From Neocallimastix lanati (nom. inval.) (taxonomy: Eukaryota > Neocallimastigomycota > Neocallimastigomycetes > Neocallimastigales > Neocallimastigaceae): 42,500 nt of DNA. Below, in pieces: positions 9,331 through 20,609 of the stretch. Under the pieces are notes generated by a model. The model was not told the DNA's origin. It saw nothing but the letters and a program-made list of their open reading frames with translations, and made no database searches. The stretch spans positions 685,001-727,500 of the forward strand of contig JACVTC010000035.1 in assembly GCA_016946835.1 (NCBI GenBank). The letters run 5' to 3'. Position numbers and translations under genes: made by a program. Position 1 is the first letter of the stretch. The number at the start of each line of letters is the position of its first letter.

Positions 9331-9794
9331 TATAACTATAAAACAATTATTTATAATTTAAATTTTATTTTTATTTAAAAAAATTTATATTTAATATTAT
9401 TAGAAGTTTTTAATTTTATATTTATTTTACATTTAAATAATTCTTCTTATAAAAAAAAAAAAAAAAAAAAATGGTATATATTTTATTCATTAGATATGTA
9501 TTTTGTTTTATTGTTAAAATTTTTAATAAATTTTAATTCTATAATTATTTTTTTTTATTTTATTTAGAAGGACTTTTTATTTTATTTTATTTTATTTGTT
9601 CATATATTAATTTATTTATTTTTTTTATTTATTTGCTAATTTATTTTTTTTATTTGTTTGCTCATTGATTTTTTTTTGCCTGTTCATTCATATTTTTTAT
9701 TTGTTGGCTCATTTATTTTTTATTTTTTTGTTCATTTATTTATTTATTTTTATTTTTTATTAATTTAGTTTATTTATTGCTTTTTTAAATAATA
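9331..9794. other. Intergenic downstream of the 314-aa gene
   Basis: A/T with poly-A and TTTA/TTTG tracts. No gene or structured element is visible. Confidence 0.75.
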
Positions 9795-10739
9795 TTAAAA
9801 TAATATTACAACAGCTAATAAAATTATGGATAGTAATAATTGACAAGAAAATATATATTTCATGGAAGCGCTTGAACATTCTCCTTCTCTTAAAACTTTT
9901 AAAAGTGAATCTCTTAAAGTATCATCATTAATTTGATACTGATAAATTAAATTAAAGTAAGAATAGTCTTGTCTTATATTATTAATATATTCAATTGCTT
10001 TTTTATGGCAAACATCATCTTTACAATTCTCTTTAAGCTCCTTAACAAGATTTCTTCTAATTACTTGTAAATCAATACTTCTCGAAGGAATATAGGTATT
10101 AACATTTGAAATTAATGGAGATCTCTTTTTTTTAGCAATTTCTTTTTCATTTTTTTCTGTTAATTTAACTAAATCAAGGTATCCTTTTTGTAAAGATAAC
10201 GTTAGTGGACAATAATCTGTTTCATTCTTCATTTTAATACAAAAAAATTGTTTTGTTGAAATTATATTATTAATAGTTTTTAAGAATTCTTCAACATCTC
10301 CTAAATTTACTTTACATTTGTCCCTAATTTCAAACTTCACTTTATTATCTAAATTACAATTAGTTTCATTCAGATTTTTACAAAATAAATTAAAATCATT
10401 GTTTTGAAGTGTAATACAAGAATATTTTGATTGAATTATATCTAAACATTCTTTTGAAACATCTTCTTCATCTAAACCAAAAATTTCTGATACTGATACA
10501 TTGCCAACGAGCTTTGGAGTTTGGATATCATTTTTGAATATTGTACTAACACTACCAAGATCAAAAATTTTATTAACTTTTGGTACTGTTTCTTCATTAA
10601 TTGATGAAAAATCATTAACCTTTCCTATTGATTGTCTTTTGTCGAGAAAGGAAATATTATAATATGGTATAAGATCTTTTGTAGCAATGGCTCCACAAAT
10701 TAAATATATGGAACTTAATAATAAATTATATAATCTCAT
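9795..10739 (-). CDS. Predicted secreted or GPI-anchored cysteine-containing protein, 314 aa
   Basis: The family is not recognised. The start MRLYNLLLSSIYLICGAIA is a typical signal peptide with likely cleavage near residue 20. The protein ends in a hydrophobic stretch (about 295-314, LLLSIILLAVVILF) after Ser/Ala residues, with nothing following. That suits a GPI-attachment signal or a C-terminal membrane anchor. The middle carries about ten cysteines, including KECLDIIQSKYSC, NETNC, KDKC-like and KDDVC contexts, and N-glycosylation motifs (NIS, NVS, two NET). This pattern points to an extracellular, disulfide-bonded domain. A KKKR run near 205 could be a processing site. Single exon, ending in TAA. 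Its composition is clearly richer than its flanks, and the ATG gives a full signal peptide. Confidence 0.75.
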   Translation of the reverse strand: MRLYNLLLSSIYLICGAIATKDLIPYYNISFLDKRQSIGKVNDFSSINEETVPKVNKIFDLGSVSTIFKNDIQTPKLVGNVSVSEIFGLDEEDVSKECLDIIQSKYSCITLQNNDFNLFCKNLNETNCNLDNKVKFEIRDKCKVNLGDVEEFLKTINNIISTKQFFCIKMKNETDYCPLTLSLQKGYLDLVKLTEKNEKEIAKKKRSPLISNVNTYIPSRSIDLQVIRRNLVKELKENCKDDVCHKKAIEYINNIRQDYSYFNLIYQYQINDDTLRDSLLKVLREGECSSASMKYIFSCQLLLSIILLAVVILF

Positions 10740-12904
10740 TTTTGTTTATTAATATAAGAATATATATATCAATATTATTATTTTTTGCTATTAAGAAATT
10801 TTATTTTATTGATTTTCTATTAAATATATGTATTTATTTATTTATTTATTTTGAATATATCGAATATTATTTTTATTATTTGGTAAATTATTATTTGTTG
10901 TATGTTATTATTTTTTTTTTTTATTTTTTATTTTTGTTTTATAATTATAATTATTATTTCCTTTCGGTTTAAAGTATATTATTATATCTTGTTTAATAAA
11001 TAATCATTATAAAAAATAAACAAGAATTAATTATTTTTTAATTCATTGTTTATTGAAGTTTATTATAATGATTTCGAATTCCAATCTTTTTTAATTTTTG
11101 AAATTTATATTTTAAGGATTATATTTTTATTATATTTAATATTTAACTTTTTTTTTCTTTAAATATTGAAGCTTATTATGATTTCAAATTCAAATCTTTT
11201 AATTTGTAAAATTTATATTTTAAGGATTATCTTTTTTTTTTTTTTTTTTTTTTTTAATATAATAATTAAAGTAAAACTAATTTTATATATTAATTATTTA
11301 ATAGAATTTACGAAAAATTAATAAATGAGATATTACTATGAATTAAAGTTAATTTTTATATGTTATACAATAGTCGCCATTATTAATTTTTAATTAAATA
11401 TATTATTTAAAACTTTTTTATGAAGTATAATAATAAAATTTATTAAAGCCACAAGAATATATAAAAACAATATGAAATAAAATTACATATTAATAAAATT
11501 TATAAATAAGAATATTAAAAATAAATTTTTGTAATACCAAAAACAAACTTTTTCACCAAAAATCTTTATTTTTTAATATTAAATTAATATAATATAGAAT
11601 CATGTGATAACTATATCAATATGTATACTATACATAAATATATTATTTAATTTATTTATTTCTATATTTAAATATACAAAATATGTAAATTGAAACAAAT
11701 AAAACATTCTTAAATTATAAAATATTAAATATTAAAAATTGATTGACTTTATATGCTTTAAGAATAATTAATATTACAATATGTTTTTAAAAATATATTC
11801 ATTGAAATAGTAATAATAATGTATAATTTTAATAATAGCAAATTAAAAAGTGAAAAACGTCCCAATGTTATACTATATGTTTAAATAAGGATTTTCTATT
11901 CTGAAGAATTAAGTTGTTAATTTAATTTTATTGAAATTTTTCCCCTTACTTTCTATTTTTTCAATTAAACACTAGTTCCATGAATATCTCTATCAAATTG
12001 GTATGTTAAAGGCATTAATAAAATATCATATGGATAATTGAGAAAATCTTTAATAATTAAGTAACATAAAATATATATATATAGCATATTTTTAAATAAT
12101 TCATATATTTAAAATATTTCAATAATATAATTATTGAAATTATCAATATTTATAAAAATTACTGAAGTAATTTATATAATGTATAATACTATTAAAAGTA
12201 ATGATTTAATTATATATATATATTTTTTGTTATTATAAACTTTAAATATATTTATTTTTATTTATTTGAATTATACACAAAAATAAATAATTTTAAAATT
12301 TATAAAAAAATTTTTTTTTTTTTGTAAATATTTAATCTGCTGAGTTTTTATAAATATATATATATATAAATTTTTTTACTTGAAATTTAAAAATTTAAAA
12401 ATTTAAAAATTTTTTATGATGTTATACCTCCACATGTTGATTATACTTATTATTTTGAGATTAATTATTATTTTCAAATAAATAAAGTATAGTGTTAATT
12501 CATATATATAAACTTTTTTTTTTTTTTTTTTTTTTTCTATATCATTTTACCAAAACATTAAAAAATTAAATAAAACTTACTTAATCTCTATATATTTTTT
12601 TGCATTATAAAAAGTTTATATATTTAGAAATATTAAAATTTATTAGTTATAATTATTATTTAGAAATATTAATATTATTAATATTAATAATATTATTTTT
12701 ATTTTTTTCTTTTCTTTTTTTTTTTATTCAACTTTTTTTCATTTAATTCTTTTAATAAATTTTTATTTAAAAATATATATATAAATTTTTAAAGCAAATA
12801 ATATAAAATATAGAATTATATTTATATTGGAATTTGAATATTTTGTTCGAATGTTCAATTAATAACCCATATACTGTTAATAAATATAAGTTTTCTAAAT
12901 ATTA

Positions 12905-12937
<33 letters not shown>

Positions 12938-13034
12938 GTTTTTGTTTTTGTTTAGGAGAGAAAAGAAAATAAAAAATAAAAATAACTACAACAAAAAAAA
13001 AATTAAACATTGATTGATTATATATATATATATA
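10740..13034. other. Intergenic region between divergent genes
   Basis: About 2.3 kb of A/T with poly-T runs (11230-11255, 12512-12536, 12911-12937) and (TA)n. It must hold the promoters of both flanking genes, but no specific element can be named. No coding frame stands out; the short frames here read only I, Y, F, L and N. Confidence 0.75.
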
Positions 13035-13783
13035 ATGACACTGTTAACTAAATATATTCTTATCACTGTTTTAATCCTTTGTAAGTTATTTATTAAATTT
13101 TATAAAATAAAAAATTTTTGGTATTATTTTTATATTATTTAATATTATATTATATTAATTATAAATATTTTTACATATCCTTATTTATTCGGTTAAAATT
13201 TATATTATTTTATATTTTAACACACATAAACATTCAATATAATTATATATATATTAAATATTTATTAAAAATATTTTTTCATAATTTTTTTTTCTTTAAA
13301 TTAAAATATAATAAAATATAATATTTATATATATATTTTTACGGGTAATAGTTAATGCTCTATGCATTAAGGGAAATGGATCTGACGTTGAAGATAACTT
13401 TTCAGAATCTCAAAGTATAGATATTAATAAATATTTGAAGATGTTAAGCCCTGAAGAGTTTAAGCAAAATGGTCAATATGGTCTTTGGTTCATATTTTTC
13501 GGGTCAAATGCCAGTGTAAAATCGGAAACATTTACATATATGTGGTTAGAAATTCAAAATCAAGCAGACAAAGAAAATATAACAAGTAATATTAACCTTG
13601 GTATGGTTGAATGTACTCGTTATTATGTATTTTGTAAAGAAAACAATATTGAATATTTCCCAACACTTTTATTGTATGATATTAATATATATAAAATAAA
13701 AAACATTATTATATCTTATATATAAAAGTTAAAATATTATAATTAATAATATATTTTAATTTTATTTTATAATTATCATCATA

Positions 13784-13858
<75 letters not shown>

Positions 13859-14745
13859 ATTTAAACTACAAAGATTTAATAATGGTAAAAGAGAAGATGA
13901 ATTAAAAGATTATGAGAATAGTGATGATGTTCTTGATTTTATTAGAAATAAAATTGAAGTTTTTAGTAAAAATAGACAAAAGGAAAAAGTAGAAGAAATA
14001 GTAGAAGAAATAGGAAAAGAAAAGGCTGAAGAAAAGGTAGAAGAAAAGGTAGAAGAAAAAGGAGAAGAAAAGGTAGAAGAAGAAGAAGAAAGAATAGAAG
14101 AAAAGGTAGAAGAAAAGGTAGAAGAAAAGGTAGAAGAAAAGGTAGAAGAAAAGGTAGAAGAAAAGGTAGAAGAAAAAGAAGAAGAGAAAGTAGAAGAAAA
14201 AGTAGAAGAAAAAGAAGAAGAAAAAGTAGAAGAAAAAGAAGAAGAAAAAGTAGAAGAAAAAGTAGAAGAAAAAGAAGAAGAGAAAGTAGAAGAAAAAGAA
14301 GAAGAAAAGGTAGAAGAAAAAGTAGAAGAAAAAGAAGAAGAGAAAGTAGAAGAAAAAGAAGAAGAGAAAGAAGAAGTAAACGAAAATGAAAAAGAAGAAG
14401 ATAAAGTAAAAGATATGATAGAAGATAAAATAGAAGATAAAATGGAAGATAAAATTAAGGAAAAAGTACAGGAAAAAGAAAGCGAGAAAAAAAAAGAAGA
14501 GAAAGAAGAGAAAGAGGAAGAGATAGAAAAAGGAATAGAAGAAGAGAAAGAAGAGGAAAAAGTAAACCTAGAAGAAAATGTAAACATAGAAATAAAGGAA
14601 AAGGAAAGAGAACAGCATAAAGAGGAGTACGTAAAGGAACATATAGAGGAGAAAAAAGAAGAATTAGAACCAATAAATTCTGTTAATGATGGTTGTATGT
14701 ACAATTTTTAGATATTATATATCAACAAATATATATATTTGTTTA

Positions 14746-14779
<34 letters not shown>

Positions 14780-16694
14780 ACTTTTAATTAATCTAATATT
14801 AAAAAGTTAAAAATAAAATTTATTTATTTAACAGAATTTGAATGTTAATTTTTAAAATTTATTTTTTAAATTATTTATAGCCAATAAAAATGAATTAAAG
14901 GAAAATATGGAAAAAAAAGATCAAAAATTAAATGATATTAGAAAAGACTTTTATCAAAGGAAAATAATGTTATTAAAAAATAAAAATTCAAGAAAAATTA
15001 TTAATAATATATTCATAAATGATTTTAATGTTGAATCTGAATCGAAACCATCATTATTTGATAAATTATTTAAAAAGAATATAAATAATAGTATTTATGA
15101 AGAAAAAATTGAAAAGGATAAAAGTGAAGAACATGATATTTCTGATATAGATAAAAACGAAAACCACAAAGAAATTAATAATGGAATGTCTGATAATTTT
15201 AATAATATTGATAAAGACGAGGAACAACAAGTAAATAAAAAAGAATATAATGCAAAACAAATTATTGATAATAAGATCAATGTTGATATTAATCAAATTG
15301 CTGATGATAAAATAGATAATGAATCTATAGCACCGATTATTGATAGTGAATCCAATATTAATACTAAACAAAATGTTAAAAACAAGATAAACAAGGATTC
15401 TGAAAAATTTGTTGATAATAAATCCAACATAGATAACGAACAAAATATTTATAACAAACAAAATTATAACACCGAATTAGCTGTTGAAGACAAAGATGAA
15501 AATACGAATCCAACTGCTAATAATAATGTCCAAAAAAAAAGTAGCAGATTTATTAATAATCCACTTATGACATATATTGTAAATACACTTATAGAAAATA
15601 CAACTGATAATTTCAAAAGTAAAGTTCCTGATCAAAATTTATTGACAAATGATATAAGTGAAGTTAACGAAACTGGAATGAATAAAGGTGATGTTAGTAG
15701 TATTAATAACAATATGTCTTTTGATAGTAAAGTTAAAAAAAGTTCATTTAAAGATTTTACTGAAAATAAGTCCGCAATGAATGATGATTCACAACTTCAA
15801 GAAGAAAACATTTTTAATATTAAAAAACAGAGACCAAAAAAATCAAAAATAGGAAAAAAACAAGAAAAACCAAAAGTAAAATATAACAATAATGAATATC
15901 AAAAAGTTAAATTAATTATTAGTGAAAATGAAAGTGACATTGAAAGTGAACATGAAAGTGAAGAAGAAAATTACAGAGAATTTCGCAAACAAAATTATCT
16001 TCGTGTCAATAAAAAAAGAAATGAAAAACCAAGCTTCTCAAAAGTAAGTTATTAATATTCATTTCAATTTAGTTTAATTAATTTTGGACTTTAGAATAAT
16101 AAATAAATAAATATATTAATAAAAAAGTAAATAATAATAAAAAAAATAACATATATATATATATATATATTTTTTTTTAACAGAAATTATTTTCAACACT
16201 TATTTCTCCTTTAAAGTCTTTGAAAAATTTATTTATATTATTTGTAATACTTTCTTGTTTATATGCCGTCCTTTACTATAATAAATCGTTTTTGAGTTCA
16301 AGTATTTTCAAATTTAAAAATAAAAAGCCATATGAAAGTTATTACGATTATAATAGTTTTGGAGGAGAATTATCTAAAAATGATAATTATTATCACGATT
16401 CAAACTATTCTAATAATGTTAATAATTATTATTCAAATGGATCAGGATTAATAAATCGTAAATACACTAATTATAATCATATTGCTGTTAAAAATTCTAC
16501 TTCATTCACTACAACAAGTACTTCAAATTCTCATACTCATCAATCAAATAAATTACAATCACAAAACTCATCTTATACTATTTCAACAGTTCAATCATTA
16601 AATAATTCTAATTATAATATTAGAATGAATAATAACAATAATAATAATAACAATAATAATAATAATAATAATAATAACAGTAATAATAATACTA

Positions 16695-16785
<91 letters not shown>

Positions 16786-17197
16786 AATGAAAACTAATTA
16801 TTATCAATCTCAAATCTACACAGTACCACAAACAAATTATTGCACTACAAATGATAATAATGGTCGACCAAACTTTAATCCACCTCATGTATCTTCAATT
16901 CAATCTAATCTTTCAATACCAATTGCTGACTCAATTAATTATAATCAAAATTTTATTCAACGTAATAATACTCAAAACAATTATAGACGACAACCTTCTT
17001 ATTCCATGAATTATTCTATTTCTACTTCTTTTGATCATAATAATAAAAACCAAAGTATGAATTCTCAAGATATAAAAAATCAAAATCAAAATTTTAGAAA
17101 GAGTGACTCCACCTTATATATTAATAATGCTATTAATATTAATACAGCATACTTTCCAAATTTAAATCAACAATCTATTTATAATAAACAAAAGTAA
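13035..17197 (+). CDS. Thioredoxin-fold membrane protein lacking CXXC, with Glu/Lys repeat and Asn-rich tail (5 exons)
   Basis: I assembled it from splice sites: exons 13035-13080, 13352-13673, 13874-14694, 14881-16043 and 16184-17197. The introns start GTAAGT, GTATGA, GTATGT and GTAAGT, and all end in AG. Phases agree at each join and give 1121 aa. Exon 1 and the first codons of exon 2 encode a signal peptide (MTLLTKYILITVLILF). Residues 44-155 look like a PDI/TMX-type thioredoxin domain: WFIFF strand, MVECTRYYVFC, cis-proline FPT with P119, and LFNNGKRE. At the active site GSNASVK (64-70) replaces WCxxC, so redox activity is unlikely. Residues 157-390 are a Glu/Lys repeat, and 785 onward has a membrane segment (about 797-815, NLFILFVILSCLYAVLYY), then poly-Asn near 933-985. 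Inferred topology is a lumenal fold with a cytosolic Asn-rich tail, perhaps a folding or tethering protein of the ER. No homologous full architecture is known to me. Confidence 0.8.
13782..13858. repeat. (ATT)n microsatellite inside intron 2
   Basis: About 25 ATT units fill much of the 200-bp intron 13674-13873, ending 15 bases before its 3' splice site. Length changes here would alter the intron but not the protein. Confidence 0.9.
13990..14390 (+). repeat. In-frame 12-bp minisatellite (VEEK) with 60-bp higher-order unit
   Basis: The basic unit GTAGAAGAAAAG encodes VEEK. From 14161 to about 14370 units are grouped as a 60-bp block encoding VEEK and EEEK modules, repeated three times with only a few A/G changes. 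It lies in exon 3 of the thioredoxin-fold gene and keeps the frame. Confidence 0.9.
16627..16785 (+). repeat. AAT/AAC tract encoding poly-Asn
   Basis: Nearly uninterrupted Asn codons in exon 5, mostly AAT with some AAC and a few Ser/Thr. The membrane segment is about 120 residues upstream. Confidence 0.9.
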
Positions 17198-17671
17198 TAT
17201 AAAATAATAAATAAAAAAAATCAGTTATGTATAAAATAAATATAAATAATATAAAATATTTTCCATAAAATATTCATAAAAAAATATTCTTTTAAATAAT
17301 AATTTAACATTAGAAATTAAATAATTTAAAAAAAAAAAAAAAAACATTTAAAGCATTTGTTTATATTTTTATTTTTCTTTTTATTATTTTTTATTATTTT
17401 TAACATTAGTAGATTATACAATTAATAATATATATGTTTATAATACATGAAAAAATATAAAATCTATATTAGATTAGATTATACAATTGTACATGTAAAA
17501 ATATAAAAATATTAGATTAGAAGTTTTACTTTAGATTAAAAATTTTACATTAGATTAAAAGTTTATAATTATTAATATATATATATATATATATGTATTT
17601 TTATTTTTGTTGTTTATTATTTATTATTTATATATTATTTTTGTATGTATAAAATTTTAATGTATTGAAAC

Positions 17672-17704
<33 letters not shown>

Positions 17705-17944
17705 AAATTAAAAAAAAAAAAGATTTAAAAAAAAAATAACAAAGTTTTTATTAATCAAAATAAAATTTAATAATATTTAAAAATATATATAAATTATTTG
17801 ATCATTTTAAAAATATTAATAAAAAAATCATTATATTATAATGTCTTATTTTTTTTTTAGACAGGGAAGAGAAAAAAAAAGATTCATATATGAAAAAAAA
17901 AAAAAAAAAAAATTAAAATGTGAAAAAAAGGAATAAGATAAATG
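17198..17944. other. Intergenic, A/T with homopolymers
   Basis: Poly-A and (TA)n tracts. A diverged AGATTAGA(A/T)TATACA phrase occurs two or three times near 17410-17560. No gene is visible. Confidence 0.7.
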
Positions 17945-18135
17945 AAATAAAAATTATACTATTTCTTAAAAATTTTTAAAATTAATTATATCTTTGATAA
18001 ATAATATCAATTTCATACAATTACAATAAGCAATTGTACCAAAAAATATTCATCATTGCGTAATGTTTAGATTTTTTACCATCATCCTTAGTACCTCAAA
18101 AATTATGATGGTATTCCATCAGTGAACCTCATGGA
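17945..18135 (+). repeat. Dispersed repeat copy (second copy at 8885-9070)
   Basis: Same blocks in the same order and orientation as 8885-9070: ATACTATTTCTTAAAA, CAATTGTACCAAAAAA, AGATTTTTTACCATC and CATGGAATTT. The (CAA)n part is missing; a poly-T run follows. Substitutions and small gaps make the copies old. Confidence 0.65.
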
Positions 18136-18516
18136 ATTTTTTTTTTTTTTTTTCAGCTGTAATTATTATGAACTTTAAACTTTATTTATTTATTCATTTA
18201 TTAATTACATGAATTTATTATATATATATATATATATTTTTTTTATAAAAATATTCAATTAATAAAAAAAAAACATCTTGTTTGTCCAATAAGAACATAA
18301 TTATATTTAGAATAGTAATGTGAAATAAAAAATAAATAGATGATTATATTCTTATGAATTAAATTTATTGAAAAACATACATTATATAATTTAAATATAA
18401 AAATAAAAGTTAAATAAAAGATTTAGCAAAATAAAAAAATAATTAAAATTAAGAAAAAAAAAAAAAAAAATTTAATTAATAATAGAAAATTTAATGTAAT
18501 AAAGAATAAAAATAAG
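18136..18516. other. Intergenic, A/T
   Basis: Poly-T, TTTA and (TA)n tracts. Nothing else is visible. Confidence 0.75.
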
Positions 18517-18780
18517 TTAAAAAATTTCTGTGTGATGTATACTATGTGTAGTAACATGATCACCAGTTAAATCTAAAATAATAAAACAAAGAAGTAATAT
18601 CTTTAAAATAGATAGTGTGGTATCCACTAAACTCTTCCCTGAACCACAAGAAAGACCAGAAAAATCATTTGTAAATGAGCAAGCAGAAGATAAATGTTCA
18701 TGGAGAATCATAGCTTCAATATAGATAATATGGTCTTTATTAAAATTGGATTTGTGGTAGAAGAAAGGAAAGATAAGTAC
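18517..18780 (-). pseudogene. Open coding-like fragment, unidentified
   Basis: An 88-codon open stretch on the minus strand ends in TAA and has a protein-like mix, for example SFTNDFSGLSCGSGKS and LDLTGDHVTTHS. An internal ATG at 18711 would give 64 aa. GLSCGSGKS resembles a P-loop but has one residue too many, so I do not call it one. It lies on the same strand and downstream of the retrotransposon-like relic at 19089-19739 and may belong to it. It is too short to be a clear gene. Confidence 0.3.
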
Positions 18781-19055
18781 TCAAATCATTCATAAGGAGA
18801 AGAAGAATGTAAAAGAACACATGAATAAAAAAAAGAAAATGAAGGATAAAGAAAAAGAGGGAAACAAAATAAAAAGGAAAAAAGGAAAAAAGTTATACTT
18901 ATCTCGCTCGAAGAAGATGCTAAATATATATATATAAAAGGTAAAAAACAAATATAAAGTATATATAAAAAAAACATTAAATATAAAAGTATATATAAAT
19001 ATATATATATATAATTTAACAAACAAAAGCTAAAAGAAATAAAAAGTTCTTAAAG

Positions 19056-19087
<32 letters not shown>

Positions 19088-19088
19088 A
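18781..19088. other. A-rich spacer
   Basis: Purine-rich A/G stretch, (AT)n and a long poly-A run (about 19054-19085). In minus-strand terms poly-T follows the relic at 19089. No gene is visible. Confidence 0.65.
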
Positions 19089-19739
19089 TTAAATGGTTCC
19101 AAGATTATCAAAAATTGAATTATTTACTATAGGTTCTGTGCTAGGAACTGTGCTGTTAGTAAATGTGTATTGATGAGAATTAATAGAACTTCTAATTGCA
19201 CTATTCTCTTTGTATACGGCATCGACACTCTTGGTAATGAAAGTGTTTTTGCTAAGCCTCTTAAAAAGTAATTCAAGAGAGCTACTGATAATTAGTATTG
19301 TATTTGCAAGATATTCCGCAAGCCCCACAATATATTGAACAGTAGATCCCTGTGAACTTTTTAGGAGTTGTTTACTTAAATGTCTCCGTTCTCCATTATC
19401 GAATTGTAGCTCATCTAAAGCTGAAATTCCACCAGGAAGAAATATAAAAATATACTTGTTTATGAAATTTTTCATTATTCTAAAAATATTAGAATAAGAA
19501 GAGAGTAAGGAAAGATTCCTTACTTTATCAGCAAATATAATGAATAAATCATCGATAAAACCTAAAGATTTACATCGATATAGAGAAAAGGTAGAGCATT
19601 CAAATATCCAATGGATAAAAGATTGATCACCTTTTCCACAGCAATGGACAATCATTTTTTTTTTTATAAACGGCAGCAAACTTGTTTCATCTTTATTAAT
19701 TAAATATTTGAAAAAAATACATGTATTAAAAAGAAACAA
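19089..19739 (-). mobile_element. Relic resembling the C-terminal end of a non-LTR retrotransposon polyprotein
   Basis: A 216-aa open frame, probably the tail of a longer protein. CCGKGDQSFIHWIFEC near residues 33-48 has the C-C...H...C spacing of the zinc-binding region found after reverse transcriptase in LINE-type ORF2 proteins. A FLPGGIS segment then a helix-rich part (STVQYIVGLAEYLANTI) parallels FLFGGRS and PFLVVTAALLQSI in the neighbouring relic at 19911-20517. No reverse transcriptase catalytic motif is in the window, so the family call rests on the zinc pattern and the shared layout. It could be a solo 5'-truncated copy, the usual LINE product. Confidence 0.4.
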
Positions 19740-19910
19740 AAAGATAAAAAAATAAACAAAAAATAAAACACAAAATAAAATAAAATAATGGTATAATATA
19801 TTCTAGTTTCATTTAATTAATATCTGTAAGACTTCACAAGGACATTATTATACTGAAGTATAATAATTAATATAATAATTAATTTTGACTTCACAATGCT
19901 AATCATAATT
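19740..19910. other. Spacer with a short perfect palindrome
   Basis: ATTATTATACT, GAAGT, then ATAATAATT around 19846-19873 form a hairpin-like inverted repeat between the two relics. A TGTGAAGTC phrase (as its complement) occurs on both sides of it. Confidence 0.4.
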
Positions 19911-20517
19911 TTAAGATACGAAATTATGATCTTCATTGGTTGCGTTAACCCTGCTGGCCTGTCTTACTGTTTCTTCAGCATTGACGCTGCTGGTAGTAGT
20001 AGTACGATTCGATTTGAACCTATTGAACAAAGACCATTGCTGGCCAATAGCAATAGGTATAATCGATTGGAGAAGTGCTGCAGTAACCACCAAGAATGGA
20101 GTATCAGAATAAGCACTTGATTTCATCTGACACTTAAATAGATCCTTCCATGCCCTTGTACTGTTATTAATACTTCGACCTCCAAAAAGGAAATTAAACA
20201 CTTTTTCCCACACACTAGAATCAACATACACATTATTTTCAATACTATTACTAACATTACTAAAAATACTATTACTAATATTACTATAACTATTATTACC
20301 ATTACTATTATTACTATTACTATTATTACTGTTGCTATTATCATTATTACTATTAACAATATCATTTGTTAGGTTGCCACGGTTTATCATTAACTTTACT
20401 ATGAATATGATTGAAAAATGGACAATCAATTAACCAATGCCTTATCCATTGTTTATTACTTTTACAACAGGGATAAAAATATTGTAGCTCATCTAAAGCT
20501 GAAATTCCACCAGGAAG
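19911..20517 (-). mobile_element. Second relic of the same C-terminal retrotransposon-like type, frameshifted
   Basis: From 20517 leftwards one frame reads LPGGISALDELQ, then PCCKSNKQWIRHWLIDCPFF (the C-C...H...C pattern), and stops near 20365. The rest continues in another frame (open 19911-20429): an Asn/Ser-rich linker, then VWEKVFNFLFGGRS and PFLVVTAALLQSIIPIAIG, ending in a TAA. A small indel near 20370-20410 has split the coding region, so this is a pseudogene. A poly-A run lies directly upstream in the minus sense (20518-20531). Confidence 0.42.
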
Positions 20518-20600
20518 TTTTTTTTTTTTTTTAAGACTTAGAGAAAACTTTATTTAATTTATAATAATAATAAAATTACATGAATTAAATGAAAAAATAA
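20518..20600. other. Flank of the inverted-repeat element
   Basis: Poly-T, then A/T sequence up to the left target-site duplication. Before the element inserted, this sequence was joined to 22555 onward. Confidence 0.5.
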
Positions 20601-20609
20601 CAACACAGC
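20601..20609. repeat. Left target-site duplication, 9 bp
   Basis: CAACACAGC, identical to 22546-22554, directly outside the left inverted repeat. Confidence 0.75.

Noticed and set aside
13118-13321. 67-codon plus frame
   Set aside because: It lies within intron 1 of the thioredoxin-fold gene and reads only as I, Y, F, L and K.
13910-14704. 264-codon minus-strand frame of Phe/Ser repeats
   Set aside because: It is the antisense of the VEEK repeat in exon 3. The plus frame has intact splice phases and a recognisable thioredoxin fold upstream.
18640-18670. Possible P-loop (GLSCGSGKS)
   Set aside because: Spacing does not fit GxxxxGK[ST], and no Walker B or other ATPase motif is nearby.
19896-20120. 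74-codon plus frame with a mixed composition
   Set aside because: It is antisense to the second retrotransposon-like relic, whose minus frame is longer and resembles its neighbour.
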